Shown: positions 26,635 to 35,363 of the stretch, piece after piece
Numbering within the stretch: the first letter of the stretch is position 1
Layout: every line of letters starts with the position of its first letter
Assembly: GCF_000971475.1 (NCBI RefSeq)
Contig: NZ_DF967523.1
Location: 62,001 to 126,000, forward strand
Length of the DNA stretch: 64,000 nucleotides
Direction of reading: 5' to 3'
From: Sulfuricella sp. T08
GTDB taxonomy: Bacteria; Pseudomonadota; Gammaproteobacteria; Burkholderiales; Sulfuricellaceae
The notes under the pieces: generated by a model
What the model saw: the letters and a program-made list of their open reading frames with translations, nothing else
Databases searched by the model: none
Told to the model about the DNA's origin: nothing
Translations under genes and position numbers: made by a program

Positions 26635-27303
26635 ATGGACGATATCATCAAGGATCGGCTTCTCACCCTGTTTCCTGCGCTACGGGATACGCCCGCCGAC
26701 CTGCGGCTGCGGCTCGACCAGGAGGCCGCCTATATCGAAGCACCGGCGGGGGCAGTGTTGTTCGAATCACGCGGTCCGTGCCAGGCTTTCCCCATGCTTC
26801 TGTCGGGCTCGGTGCGCGTGGCCAAGGCTGGGGCGAATGGGCGCGAACTCCAGCTCTACCGTGTTCTGCCCGGTGAAAGCTGCATCATTACCAGCAGCTG
26901 TTTGTTGGGCAACGTCGCCTATCCGGCGCGCGGCGTGGCGGAGCATGACTTGACGGCGGTAGTGGTGCCGAGGGCGTTGTTTACCCAGTTGATCGAGCAG
27001 CATCCGCCTTTTCGCGCGTATATTTTCAACCTGTTCGGCGAACGCCTCGCCGACCTGATGCAACTGGTGGAAGAAGTTGCCTTTCACAAGCTCGATCAGC
27101 GTTTGGCGGCGCTGCTGCTGGCGAAGGGAGAAGTCGTCAATGCCACCCATCAGGGTCTGGCTGATGAACTCGGCAGCGTACGCGAGATGATCAGCCGGCT
27201 GTTAAAAAATTTTCAGGATCAGGGCCTAGTCGCTCTGGGCCGGGAACAGATCAGAATTCTCGATGCGGTCGTGCTGCGCAACATTGCGCAAGCTTCGCCG
27301 TGA
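26635..27303 (+). CDS. Crp/Fnr family transcriptional regulator
   Basis: A 222-residue regulator with a cyclic-nucleotide-binding-like beta barrel (IEAPAGAVLFESRGPCQAFPMLLSGSV) and a C-terminal winged helix (THQGLADELGSVREMISRLLKNFQDQGLV). Cysteines occur at GPCQAF and ESCIITSSCLLGN. The latter pattern is seen in Fnr-like regulators of sulfur-related genes but does not match the classical FNR cluster, so a thiol-based sensor is possible. It starts 1 nt after the sigma-54 activator stop and is clearly co-transcribed with it. Confidence 0.9.
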   Translation: MDDIIKDRLLTLFPALRDTPADLRLRLDQEAAYIEAPAGAVLFESRGPCQAFPMLLSGSVRVAKAGANGRELQLYRVLPGESCIITSSCLLGNVAYPARGVAEHDLTAVVVPRALFTQLIEQHPPFRAYIFNLFGERLADLMQLVEEVAFHKLDQRLAALLLAKGEVVNATHQGLADELGSVREMISRLLKNFQDQGLVALGREQIRILDAVVLRNIAQASP

Positions 27304-27386
27304 GTGTAACCAAAGTCACAGACATCCGGCGCCGTCGCGCTTAAGATTTGCATACCGTAAATATTTTTTGAATGGAGGATGTGAAA

Positions 27387-27599
27387 ATGAAAGCAAACGT
27401 GGGTGGAATTGACAGGGTACTTCGCATCGTGGCCGGGATAGTATTGCTGGCTTTGGTGTTCGTTCTCAAGAGCGAAGACGGCCTGTGGCTGTGGGGTCTG
27501 ATCGGCGTCGTGCCACTGGCCACCGGGCTGATGAACTGGTGCCCGGCCTATAGTCTGTTCGGCATGAGCACTTGCCAGGTGGAAGAAAAAAAGAAGTAA
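27387..27599 (+). CDS. DUF2892 inner-membrane protein
   Basis: A 70-residue protein with two hydrophobic segments (IDRVLRIVAGIVLLALVFVL and WLWGLIGVVPLATGLMNWCPAYSLFG), matching the DUF2892 family, which is also fused to rhodanese in YgaP. Two Cys residues (NWCPAYSLFG, STCQVEEK) follow the pattern of the family. The ATG at 27387 has GGAGG 8 nt upstream; the ATG at 27372 overlaps the ribosome site. In sulfur oxidisers it often accompanies sulfide or rhodanese genes, so a role with sulfide or sulfane sulfur at the membrane is possible. Confidence 0.85.
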   Translation: MKANVGGIDRVLRIVAGIVLLALVFVLKSEDGLWLWGLIGVVPLATGLMNWCPAYSLFGMSTCQVEEKKK

Positions 27600-27622
27600 A
27601 TCAGCCGGCCAGGTTTTAAACG

Positions 27623-27658
27623 AAAAGCGCAGGATTCTAGAGATCCTGCGCTTTTTTT
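27623..27658 (+). terminator. Terminator after the DUF2892 gene
   Basis: AGCGCAGGAT pairs with ATCCTGCGCT around a short loop and is followed by seven T residues; on the minus strand the opposite flank is also T-rich, so it can act both ways. Stem and flanks resemble the clpA terminator at 37827-37864. Confidence 0.9.
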
Positions 27659-27666
27659 CGGTCAGG

Positions 27667-27729
27667 CTAAACGCTGACGGCCTTTTCAATGCCGCCCTTC
27701 GGGCCACCTTGCTGGCGGCAAGATTTCAT
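27667..27729 (-). other. 20-codon ORF ending like ClpA, beside a shared terminator
   Basis: On the minus strand ATG at 27729 opens a 20-codon frame MKSCRQQGGPKGGIEKAVSV with TAG at 27667-27669, followed within 9 nt by the hairpin at 27623-27658. The tail GIEKAVSV-stop and the next 30 nt closely resemble the end of clpA (SEKAVSV-stop) and its terminator. No strong ribosome site is seen. It may be a small conserved peptide gene, or a short duplicated clpA tail. The rest of the 270 nt between the DUF2892 gene and ttrB shows nothing else I recognise beyond the ttrB ribosome site. Confidence 0.4.
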
Positions 27730-27869
27730 CGGGTGCCATAAAATCCGATTCATGTATATAGGTTATTTTGTGTAGTCGACCGCAACAAACATCCAATATC
27801 TTCAAGGCGCCTGCTCTCCTATCATGCACATAAGCCAATAAGGCTCGCTTACAGCAAAAGGAGGGTCAA

Positions 27870-28586
27870 ATGATTCAATCCCGACGCAATTTCTTGCGCG
27901 CCTTGCCGGCCATCACCGTCGGAGCGGCGTTGGCTCCGGCTCCGGCAATCGCTTCGGCGGCAGGGGAAGAGGAGGGCAAGCATCGCTGGGCGATGGTGGT
28001 CGATGTGCAAAAATGCATCGGCTGCCAAGCCTGTACGGTGTCCTGCATCATGGAAAATGCCGTGCCGGAGAACAGTTTCCGCACCATCGTTTCCACTTAC
28101 GAGGTGCACGAAGGTAAGCATACCGGCACCTACATGTTGCCGCGCTTGTGCAACCATTGCGCTAATCCGCCCTGTATTCCGGTGTGCCCTGTGGGTGCAA
28201 CCTTTCAGCGCAAGGACGGCGTGGTGGTAGTCGATGGCGACCGGTGCGTCGGCTGCGCCTACTGCGTGCAGGCTTGCCCTTACGACGCGCGCTTCATCAA
28301 CCACGAAACCGGCAAAGCGGATAAATGCACTTTCTGCGCACATCGGGTTGATGCCGGGCTGTTGCCGGCCTGTGTCGAAACCTGCGTGGGCGGAGCGCGC
28401 ATCTTTGGTGACCTCAACAATCCGAACAGCAAAGTCCGCCACCTGGTCGATCAGAACAAGATGAAAGTGCTGAAACCGGAAATGGGCACACAACCCCATG
28501 TATTTTATCTTGGCCTGGACGAGCGCTTCCAGGGGCGCGTCGAGGGCGAAGGTACTTTATGGCAACCAAGCGGACACGGAGCTTAA
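27870..28586 (+). CDS. ttrB: Tetrathionate reductase iron-sulfur subunit TtrB
   Basis: A 238-residue electron-transfer subunit with a Tat signal (SRRNFLRALPAITVGAAL) and four [4Fe-4S] cysteine groups: CIGCQACTVSC, CNHCANPPCIPVC, CVGCAYCVQAC and CTFCAHRVDAGLLPACVETC. It carries electrons from the quinol-oxidising TtrC to the molybdenum subunit TtrA on the periplasmic side. A strong AAAAGGAGG precedes the ATG. The gene order ttrB-ttrC-ttrA and the adjacent ttrS/ttrR genes are those of the Salmonella ttr locus, which decides for tetrathionate over the related polysulfide/thiosulfate reductases. Confidence 0.9.
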   Translation: MIQSRRNFLRALPAITVGAALAPAPAIASAAGEEEGKHRWAMVVDVQKCIGCQACTVSCIMENAVPENSFRTIVSTYEVHEGKHTGTYMLPRLCNHCANPPCIPVCPVGATFQRKDGVVVVDGDRCVGCAYCVQACPYDARFINHETGKADKCTFCAHRVDAGLLPACVETCVGGARIFGDLNNPNSKVRHLVDQNKMKVLKPEMGTQPHVFYLGLDERFQGRVEGEGTLWQPSGHGA

Positions 28587-28589
28587 ATC

Positions 28590-29729
28590 ATGGACAGCCA
28601 AATCATCGAAGTACTCAACGTTACGCGCGAAACCGCCTGGCTGCCGTGGGCAGTGCAGTATTTTTTCCTGATCGGGCTCAGTTACGGCAGCTTTATGCTG
28701 ACACTGCCGTATTTTGTCTTCGGTCGCGCACAGTACGAAAAGCTTGGCCGTTTGGCCCTGCTCGGTGCGCTGGCCTGCGGACTGACGGCGCCCGTCGCCC
28801 TGCTGGCCGACCTGCACGGTCCGGGGCGTTTCTTGAATTTTTACCTGCATTTCCAGCCTCAATCCTGGATGTCGTGGGGTTCATTCTTTATCCCGGTTTA
28901 CCTTGTCGGCTTGCTGCTCTATGCATGGTTGGCGTTGCGCGGAGATTTTGCCGTGCAGGGCCAAGGCGGCGACTCATTACTGACCCGCCTCTATCGCCTT
29001 GCCGGGCGTGGCGGCGTAGCGCCGCGAATGGCCATTTCCGCCGCAGCCTTGCTGACTCTGGTGGGCGCCGTGCTGGTGGCACTATATACCGGCATGGAGG
29101 TGATGGTTGTTCACGCCCGCCCGCTGTGGAATACGGCTTTCCTGCCACTGCAGTTCGCGGCAACCGCCTTCGCCGGTGCAATCGGTTTGGCCCTGTTGTT
29201 CAACCGGTTTGTCGGTGACCATGATACCCAGCTGGAAATTGGCCTCAACCGCCTTCTTGTGCTCGCTCTAGCGGTAGTACTGACGCTGGGCGGGGGATGG
29301 CTTTTCGTCAGCCTGTCCGGGGTGAGTCCCTCGCACAGCGCCGCCTTCAGCCAGGTGGCAGGCATGCCGCAATGGCAGCTGACCGCAGTGTGGGCGGTGC
29401 TGGCAACGATCCTGCCGATGGCGCTGGCCATCTGGCGTCCGGCCTCAAGCGGCCTGATTACCGGGCTGATTGCCGTGCACAGCGCATGGATGATGCGCTG
29501 GACCATCTTCATCGGCGGCCAGTCTATCCCTAAAACCGGCGCCGGTCTTTATGATTACCATCTGCCACTCGGCGGTGACGGCCTGCTCGGCATAGTCGGC
29601 ACGCTGGGTTTGTGGATCGCGCTGCTGGTATTGATGGTGGATTATTTGCCATGGGCCGGACAGGCGTTTGCCAGCCGCAACAAAAAAGAAACCAACGCAC
29701 TCGCCACCAGCGCGATTGCTCAGCACTAA
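28590..29729 (+). CDS. ttrC: Tetrathionate reductase membrane subunit TtrC (NrfD family)
   Basis: A 379-residue polytopic membrane protein of the NrfD/PsrC family with about nine helices (YFFLIGLSYGSFMLTLPYFVF; LACGLTAPVALLADL; AAALLTLVGAVLVALYTGMEV; LAVVLTLGGGWLFVSL; GIVGTLGLWIALLVLMVDY). It oxidises quinol and passes electrons to TtrB. The start lies 3 nt after the ttrB stop with GGAG in the ttrB tail. LADLHGPGRFLNFYLHFQPQSWMSWGSF is the family's signature loop. Confidence 0.88.
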   Translation: MDSQIIEVLNVTRETAWLPWAVQYFFLIGLSYGSFMLTLPYFVFGRAQYEKLGRLALLGALACGLTAPVALLADLHGPGRFLNFYLHFQPQSWMSWGSFFIPVYLVGLLLYAWLALRGDFAVQGQGGDSLLTRLYRLAGRGGVAPRMAISAAALLTLVGAVLVALYTGMEVMVVHARPLWNTAFLPLQFAATAFAGAIGLALLFNRFVGDHDTQLEIGLNRLLVLALAVVLTLGGGWLFVSLSGVSPSHSAAFSQVAGMPQWQLTAVWAVLATILPMALAIWRPASSGLITGLIAVHSAWMMRWTIFIGGQSIPKTGAGLYDYHLPLGGDGLLGIVGTLGLWIALLVLMVDYLPWAGQAFASRNKKETNALATSAIAQH

Positions 29730-29739
29730 GGAGATTAGC

Positions 29740-32700
29740 ATGGAAGACAAACGTCGTTCGTTTCTGCGCAAGGCCGCGATAGGCGGCGGTCTCACCGCTT
29801 TTGCCGCGGGCTTCTCGACCACGGCCGGAAGAATGCTCGACCACGTGCTTGGCAAGGACCAGCCGAAGCAGCGGTTGAATGGTAATTCGCTGGCACCCGA
29901 GTTCAGCGTAAATCCCGCCACCGGTGCGCTGAGCATCAACCCGGAACAGCAGGTCAGCTACACCATGTGCACGGGCTGCACCACCTTCTGCGGCGTGCGG
30001 GTGCGCATCGACAAAAAAACCGGCAAGGTGTTGCGCGTGGCAGGAAATCCGTACAGCCCGATGTCGGCCGATCCGCCGCTGCCATTCCAGACGCCGATCC
30101 GCGAAAGCTTCGTGTCGCTCACGCGCTATGAGGAAAAAGGCCTGGCGGGGCGATCCACCGCCTGCGGGCGCGGTAATGCCGTGCTCGAGCAAATGGATTC
30201 GCCGTTTCGCGTGCTGGCCCCGATGAAGCGCGTCGGCCCGCGCGGCAGCAGCCAGTGGCAGCCGATCGAGTTCGACCAGTTGATCAAGGAGATCGTCGAA
30301 GGCGGCAACCTGTTCGGCGAGGGCGAGGTGCAGGGATTACGCGCCTTGCGCGACCTGGAGACGCCGATCGACGCGCAGCAGCCCGAACTCGGCGCCAGGG
30401 TCAATCAGGTCGGCCTGATGGCCAGCACCAACGAGGGCCGCCTTGCCTTTGTCGACCGTTTTATCAAGCAATCCTACGGCAGCCTCAACATGGTGGGACA
30501 CGGCTCCTACTGCGGCGGTGCTTATCGCAGCGGCTCGGGGGCGATGTTCGGCGACATGAAGAAAATGCCGCACGCCAAGCCGGACCTGGAAAACGTCGAG
30601 TTCTGCATCTTCATCGGGACTGCGCCCGGCAATGCTGGCAACCCATTCAAGCGACAGGGCACGCTGATTGCCAAGGCGCGCTCGGGCAATAAGCAGTTCA
30701 GCTACGTGGTGGTCGATCCGGTGCTGACCAATGCCGACAGCTTGGCCGCCGGCGACCGCAGCCGCTGGGTGCCAATCAAGCCCGGCACCGACGGCGCCTT
30801 GGCGATGGCGATGATACGCTGGATTATCGAGCAGGAACGCTACGACCGGCATTACCTCGTCCAGCCCAACCTCAAAGTGGCCGAGGCGTCCGGCGAAGCG
30901 AGCTGGAGCAATGCCACGCACTTGGTGATCGTCCAGCCGGGCCATGCGCGTGACGGCCGCTATTTGCGCGGTTCCGACTTGGGCATGGTCTTCCCCGAAG
31001 AAGAACGCTACAAGGACAAGGACCCCTTCGTCGTGTTCGATCAGGTGGCGAAGAAGCTCGTCGTTCACACTGAAGCCAGGGGTGTGGCAGAGCTGTTCTT
31101 TGACGGCGAGGCACAGGTCGGTGCGGATACGCTCAAGCTCAAAAGCGCGATGAGCCTGCTGCGTGAAGAAGCGTTGAAGCACAGCCTGGCCGACTATTCC
31201 GCCGCCTGCGGTGTGCCGCTGGAGATCATCGAGGGACTGGCGCGCGAATTCACCAGCCATGGCAAACGTGCCGCTGTCAACGCGCATGGCGGCATGATGT
31301 CCGGCAGCGGATTTTACAACGCCTATGCGGTGGTGATGCTGAATACTCTGATCGGCAATCTCAACCGCCAGGGGGGTACCCTGGTCAGTGGAGGCAGTTT
31401 CAAGGATGTCGGTGAAGGGCCGCGCTACAATCTGGAAAATTTTGCCGGCGAGGTCAAGCCGAGCGGCATCCCGATCGGACGCAACGTGCCCTACGAAAAG
31501 ACTTCCGAGTTCAAGCGCAAAAAGGAAGGCGGCAAGGCCTACCCGGCGCAGGCACCGTGGTATCCGAATGCCCCCGGCCTGGCGTCCGAATGGCTGACCA
31601 GCGCGATCAACGGCTATCCCTATCCGCTCAAGGCCTTGATCCTGTGGAGCTGCAATCCGCTTTACGGCGTGCCGGGACTGCGCGCGCAAATCGAAAAAGA
31701 TCTGGTCGACCCGAAGAAGCTGCCGCTGATCGTGGCAGTCGACCCATTTATCAATGAAACCTCGGCCTTTGCCGACTATATCGTGCCGGATTCGCTGCTC
31801 TATGAAAGCTGGGGCTGGGCTGGCGCCTGGGGTGGGGTGGCGGTCAAGATGAGCACGGCGCGCTGGCCGGTGGTCGAACCCAAGGCCCAGAAGCTGCCGG
31901 ATGGCCAGGCGATCGGCATGGAAACCTTCTTCATCGCGCTGGCCAAGGCCATGCAATTGCCCGGCTTCGGCCCGACCGGCCTCGCCGACAACGAAGGCCA
32001 GCCCTGCTCGCTGGAGCGCCCCGAGGACTGGTATCTGCGCGGGGGTGCGAATATCGCGTGGCAGGGCAAGACGCCGGTGCCGGAAGCGAGCGACGAGGAT
32101 ATCGAACTGTCCGGCGTGGCCCGTATCCGTCCCCTGTTGGAAAAAACACTCAAGCCCGAAGAGTGGCGCAAGGTGGCTTTCATGCTGGCGCGGGGCGGAC
32201 GGTATCAGAACTACAAGGAAATGTTCGGCCTGCGCTTACCACCTCCGGCCGATCCCAAAGCGCATGCCGCGCCAGCAGGGGCCGTCTTGGCCAAAACCTC
32301 CACATCTGCCGGCATCAAGTCGCTGGCAGCGGCGACGGTGGCAGGCGCTGCCGTCCACGCGGTGAAGGAGGAAGCGCCTTACCCATCTGACTGGGCCACG
32401 CATCGCTACACCAAGCCCATGATGCTCTATAACGAAAACGTTGGCACCACCAAAAATAGTTTCACCGGCAAGCGTTTTTCCGGCACTCCATCGTGGCACG
32501 AACCAGCTTTCGCCGACGGCACGCCGGTACGCAAGAAGTACCCCGAGGCGGAATGGCCGCTGCAATTGATCAGCTACAAATCGCCGCTGCAAAACTCTTA
32601 CAGCATCGGTGCACGGCGCTTGCGTGGCATTCACCCCGACAACCCGGTGGCGCTGCATCCGGACGATGCGGCTCGACTGGGCTTGCACAGCGGCGACCAG

Positions 32701-32991
32701 GTCTATCTCGAAACCCCGGGAGGGCGCGCCAAGGCGACGGTGATTCTGCGCCACGGCGTGCAGCGCGGAGTAGTTGCGGTTGAGCACGGTTTTGGCCATC
32801 GCGAGCTCGGTGCACGGGCGCATCGCATCGGTGACAAAGTGCAGCCGCACGAGCCGGCGATTGCTGCCGGCATCAATCTCAATGATATGGGATTGAGCGA
32901 CCCGACCCGCAACGGACGCAACGTGTTCGTCGACCCAGTGGCGGGAACCACTGTGCGGCAGGGTTTGCCGGCGCGTCTGGTGCGGGCGTGA
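29740..32991 (+). CDS. ttrA: Tetrathionate reductase molybdopterin subunit TtrA
   Basis: The catalytic subunit, 1083 residues, exported by a Tat signal (MEDKRRSFLRKAAIGGG). The FS0 cluster ligands are Cys77, Cys80, Cys84 (MCTGCTTFCGVRV) and Cys142 (TACGRGN). The molybdenum ligand is probably Cys258 in GHGSYCGGAYRSGSGAMFG, a motif typical of TtrA. IGTAPGNAGNPFKRQG, NAHGGMMSGSGFYNAY, LWSCNPLYGVPG and a C-terminal molybdopterin-dinucleotide domain (NPVALHPDDAARLGLHSGD) complete it. It reduces tetrathionate to two thiosulfates. The ATG at 29740 has AAGGAG 6 nt upstream. At about 800-860 there is an Ala-rich insert (PKAHAAPAGAVLAKTSTSAG) before the last domain. Confidence 0.9.
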   Translation: MEDKRRSFLRKAAIGGGLTAFAAGFSTTAGRMLDHVLGKDQPKQRLNGNSLAPEFSVNPATGALSINPEQQVSYTMCTGCTTFCGVRVRIDKKTGKVLRVAGNPYSPMSADPPLPFQTPIRESFVSLTRYEEKGLAGRSTACGRGNAVLEQMDSPFRVLAPMKRVGPRGSSQWQPIEFDQLIKEIVEGGNLFGEGEVQGLRALRDLETPIDAQQPELGARVNQVGLMASTNEGRLAFVDRFIKQSYGSLNMVGHGSYCGGAYRSGSGAMFGDMKKMPHAKPDLENVEFCIFIGTAPGNAGNPFKRQGTLIAKARSGNKQFSYVVVDPVLTNADSLAAGDRSRWVPIKPGTDGALAMAMIRWIIEQERYDRHYLVQPNLKVAEASGEASWSNATHLVIVQPGHARDGRYLRGSDLGMVFPEEERYKDKDPFVVFDQVAKKLVVHTEARGVAELFFDGEAQVGADTLKLKSAMSLLREEALKHSLADYSAACGVPLEIIEGLAREFTSHGKRAAVNAHGGMMSGSGFYNAYAVVMLNTLIGNLNRQGGTLVSGGSFKDVGEGPRYNLENFAGEVKPSGIPIGRNVPYEKTSEFKRKKEGGKAYPAQAPWYPNAPGLASEWLTSAINGYPYPLKALILWSCNPLYGVPGLRAQIEKDLVDPKKLPLIVAVDPFINETSAFADYIVPDSLLYESWGWAGAWGGVAVKMSTARWPVVEPKAQKLPDGQAIGMETFFIALAKAMQLPGFGPTGLADNEGQPCSLERPEDWYLRGGANIAWQGKTPVPEASDEDIELSGVARIRPLLEKTLKPEEWRKVAFMLARGGRYQNYKEMFGLRLPPPADPKAHAAPAGAVLAKTSTSAGIKSLAAATVAGAAVHAVKEEAPYPSDWATHRYTKPMMLYNENVGTTKNSFTGKRFSGTPSWHEPAFADGTPVRKKYPEAEWPLQLISYKSPLQNSYSIGARRLRGIHPDNPVALHPDDAARLGLHSGDQVYLETPGGRAKATVILRHGVQRGVVAVEHGFGHRELGARAHRIGDKVQPHEPAIAAGINLNDMGLSDPTRNGRNVFVDPVAGTTVRQGLPARLVRA

Positions 32992-33189
32992 CGGGAGGGC
33001 CGGGCTTGCCCGACAGCAGGTGGGGGTGCTCTTGCGCGGCTTATCCGGTCCTCATAAAGAAATATGCCGAGCATCGCCTAATCGAGGGCTAATCAAAATC
33101 TTCCGGAATGCCGCGTCAAATATGACTTTTGGCGCGGTCGATAGTGTTTTCTCGCGTATCCAATTTTCAACGTCAACCAAGGAATTAAA

Positions 33190-33711
33190 ATGAAACCAAT
33201 GTCGCACTTTGCACGAAAACTTTTCCTTTCCACTCTCATGGCTTCCGCCATTAGCATGCCTGCCATTGCCGAACAGCCGGCGCCTGCACCCCAGATCCGG
33301 ATCGACGTCCCGGTCGCACTAAAACAGGCGAAGGTCGTTTTCAACCTGGACCATGCCGCATTTAGCGGCGATACCCCTGTTGGTCTCAAGCACATGAACC
33401 TGATGCTGGAACGGTTCAAACAGGCCGGTACCGAGTCGAGCCTGGTTGCTGTTTTCCATGGGGATGCCGGATACATGCTGCTTAACGACGAAGCTTACAA
33501 TGCGGCGCGCAAGACCAGCACCGGCAACCCCTACAAGGGCATGGTCGAAGACCTGATCAAGCAGGGTGCCCAGATCGAGGAATGCGTTGTCACCATGAAA
33601 GCCAATAAGTGGGGCAATGAGAACCTGTTGCCCGGGGTGAAGGTGAATTCCGGTGCACTCGGACGGATCGTGCAATTGGTGCAGGAAGGCTACGTGATGA
33701 TCCAGCCATAG
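33190..33711 (+). CDS. Periplasmic DsrE/DsrF-like protein of the ttr locus
   Basis: A 173-residue protein with a signal peptide (FARKLFLSTLMASAISMPAIA) and a DsrE/F-like domain: KQAKVVFNLDHAAFSGDTPVGLKHMNLMLERFKQAG, LVAVFHGDAGYMLLNDEAYN, and the cysteine region KQGAQIEECVVTMKANKWGNENLLPGVKVNSGALGRIVQLVQEG. Only one Cys (EECVVTM) remains in the mature part, placed as in DsrE-type sulfur carriers. AAGGAATTAAA precedes the ATG. It follows ttrA by 198 nt and precedes two thioredoxin-fold genes, so it may handle sulfane sulfur in the periplasm near tetrathionate reductase. Confidence 0.82.
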   Translation: MKPMSHFARKLFLSTLMASAISMPAIAEQPAPAPQIRIDVPVALKQAKVVFNLDHAAFSGDTPVGLKHMNLMLERFKQAGTESSLVAVFHGDAGYMLLNDEAYNAARKTSTGNPYKGMVEDLIKQGAQIEECVVTMKANKWGNENLLPGVKVNSGALGRIVQLVQEGYVMIQP

Positions 33712-33722
33712 GGAGGCTGGGC

Positions 33723-34550
33723 ATGCTGACAGTGAATCTGGGCCCCCTCCCCGTGCCGATCACCCTGTTGCTGATGATGGTGGCTCTGCTAGTTGCGGCT
33801 GGGGTTGGCCGCCTAGTCGGGCGTGGTCAGCAAACGGGCATAGGCAACATCTTGACCGACATGCTGATCGCAGCTGTGCTGGTGGCACGCATCGCCTTCG
33901 TTGCCATCTGGTTCGACACTTACCGCGGCACGCCCTGGTCCATGCTCGATATCCGCGACGGCGGCTTCACTCCGTGGGCCGGGGTGGCGGCGGCGTTGCT
34001 GGTGGCGATCTGGCGGGGCTGGCGCCGTGCGGCACTACGCAAACCGCTGACACTGGGGCTGGCGGCAGGGGCGATTGCCTGGGGAGCGATGTTCGGGGCG
34101 ATACTCATGATGGACAATACGGCTCTGCCCAAGGTGGCGTTGACGACGCTTGCGGGCGAGCCGGCAGACCTCGCTGCGCTGGCTGCCGGCAAGCCCATGG
34201 TCGTCAACTTGTGGGCCAGCTGGTGCCCTCCATGCCGGCGCGAAATGCCGGTGCTCGCCGCCGCGCAAAAACAGGAAACGGAAGTGCGCTTTGTCTTTGC
34301 CAACCAGGGCGAAGATGGGACGACAGCCCAGCATTATCTCACCGCCGCTCGACTCGATCTCGCCAACGTTCTGCTCGACCACGGCGCCGGAGTCGGCCGG
34401 GAGGTTGGCTCCATGGCGTTGCCAACCACACTTTTCTACGACGCCAACGGACGGCTGATCGATACCCACCTGGGCGAGCTATCGGCCGCCTCGCTGGCGA
34501 GTAAATTAAACCAGCTGCGCTCGCGTAAAAACCTCTCAAATAAGGAGTGA
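33723..34550 (+). CDS. Membrane-bound TlpA-like thioredoxin with polytopic N-terminus
   Basis: A 275-residue protein with four hydrophobic N-terminal helices (ITLLLMMVALLVAAGVG, NILTDMLIAAVLVARIAFVAIW, WAGVAAALLVAIW, LGLAAGAIAWGAMFGAILMM) followed by a periplasmic TlpA/ResA domain with active site VVNLWASWCPPCRREMPVLAA and the cis-Pro motif MALPTTLFYDANG. The membrane part resembles the prolipoprotein-transferase-like anchor found in some TlpA proteins. It lies 11 nt after the DsrE-like gene and 7 nt before the DsbG-like gene, so the three form an operon for periplasmic thiol/disulfide or sulfane chemistry. A CPPC pair favours reducing activity. Confidence 0.85.
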   Translation: MLTVNLGPLPVPITLLLMMVALLVAAGVGRLVGRGQQTGIGNILTDMLIAAVLVARIAFVAIWFDTYRGTPWSMLDIRDGGFTPWAGVAAALLVAIWRGWRRAALRKPLTLGLAAGAIAWGAMFGAILMMDNTALPKVALTTLAGEPADLAALAAGKPMVVNLWASWCPPCRREMPVLAAAQKQETEVRFVFANQGEDGTTAQHYLTAARLDLANVLLDHGAGVGREVGSMALPTTLFYDANGRLIDTHLGELSAASLASKLNQLRSRKNLSNKE

Positions 34551-34557
34551 ATCACCC

Positions 34558-35325
34558 ATGATTAAAAACCCATACGTTCTGTTTGCCGCTTTGTTGGCCT
34601 TGCTCGGCATGACCCTGGGTGCACATGCGAAAGACTGGCCGGCTCCGATCAAGGCGCTCGAAGCCCGGGGTGTTGAGGTGATAGGCACCTTTGCTGCGCC
34701 AGGCGGGCTGACCGGCTATGCCGGCATGATCGAGCAACAGCCGCTGGCCATCTACCTGACCGCCGACGGCAAACAGGCGATCATCGGCTCCATGACCGAC
34801 GCAAAAGGGGCCAACCTGAGCCAGGAACCGTTGGACAGGCTAGTCAGCAAACCCATGACCGGGAAAATCTGGAAGCAGCTTGAGAAGAGCGCCTGGATTG
34901 CCGATGGCGGTAAGAATGCCCCGCGTGTCATCTACACGTTTACCGACCCTAACTGCCCCTACTGCAATAAGTTCTGGAATGATGCCCGACCCTGGGTCAC
35001 TGCCGGCAAGGTGCAGTTGCGTCACGTCATCGTCGCCATCCTGACAGATACCAGCGCGGGCAAGGCGGCGGCACTGCTCTCTGCCAAGGATCCGCAAGTC
35101 GCCCTGACCCAACACGAACAACAGCATGCCAGTGGTGGCGTCAAGCCCTTGGGCCAGATATCGGCAACAGTTCGCGCGCAGCTCGACGCCAACCAGAGAT
35201 TGATGCAGCAACTCGGGGCCTCTGCCACTCCGACCATCTTCTACAAGGATGCCAGCGGCAATCTGCAAAAGATACAAGGAGCGCCATCGGCAGAGGCGCT
35301 GACCCAGATTCTTGGCCCGCGTTGA
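34558..35325 (+). CDS. Thiol:disulfide interchange protein DsbG-like
   Basis: A 255-residue periplasmic protein with a signal peptide (VLFAALLALLGMTLGAHA) and the DsbC/DsbG layout: an N-terminal dimerisation segment (LEARGVEVIGTFAAPGGLTGYAGM) and a thioredoxin domain with active site FTDPNCPYCNKFWNDARPW and cis-Pro ATPTIFYKDASGN. DsbG-type proteins reduce sulfenylated or misbridged cysteines and need reducing power from a membrane partner; the TlpA-like gene 7 nt upstream could supply it or use it. It is the last gene before the convergent ttrR. Confidence 0.88.
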   Translation: MIKNPYVLFAALLALLGMTLGAHAKDWPAPIKALEARGVEVIGTFAAPGGLTGYAGMIEQQPLAIYLTADGKQAIIGSMTDAKGANLSQEPLDRLVSKPMTGKIWKQLEKSAWIADGGKNAPRVIYTFTDPNCPYCNKFWNDARPWVTAGKVQLRHVIVAILTDTSAGKAAALLSAKDPQVALTQHEQQHASGGVKPLGQISATVRAQLDANQRLMQQLGASATPTIFYKDASGNLQKIQGAPSAEALTQILGPR

Positions 35326-35363
35326 GCCTGGGCGGTTCATGAAAAAGCTCGATCAGGCCTTCC

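Noticed and set aside
30337-31956. Long open frame of about 540 codons antisense to ttrA
   Set aside because: It is the mirror of a GC-rich coding gene; the product has no recognisable motif, while the plus strand carries unmistakable TtrA motifs.
27870-32991. Sulfite dehydrogenase SoeABC or polysulfide reductase as an alternative identity of the molybdoenzyme
   Set aside because: The Tat signals, the CTGCTTFC and SYCGGAYR motifs, the B-C-A gene order and the linked TtrS/TtrR-like pair fit tetrathionate reductase better.
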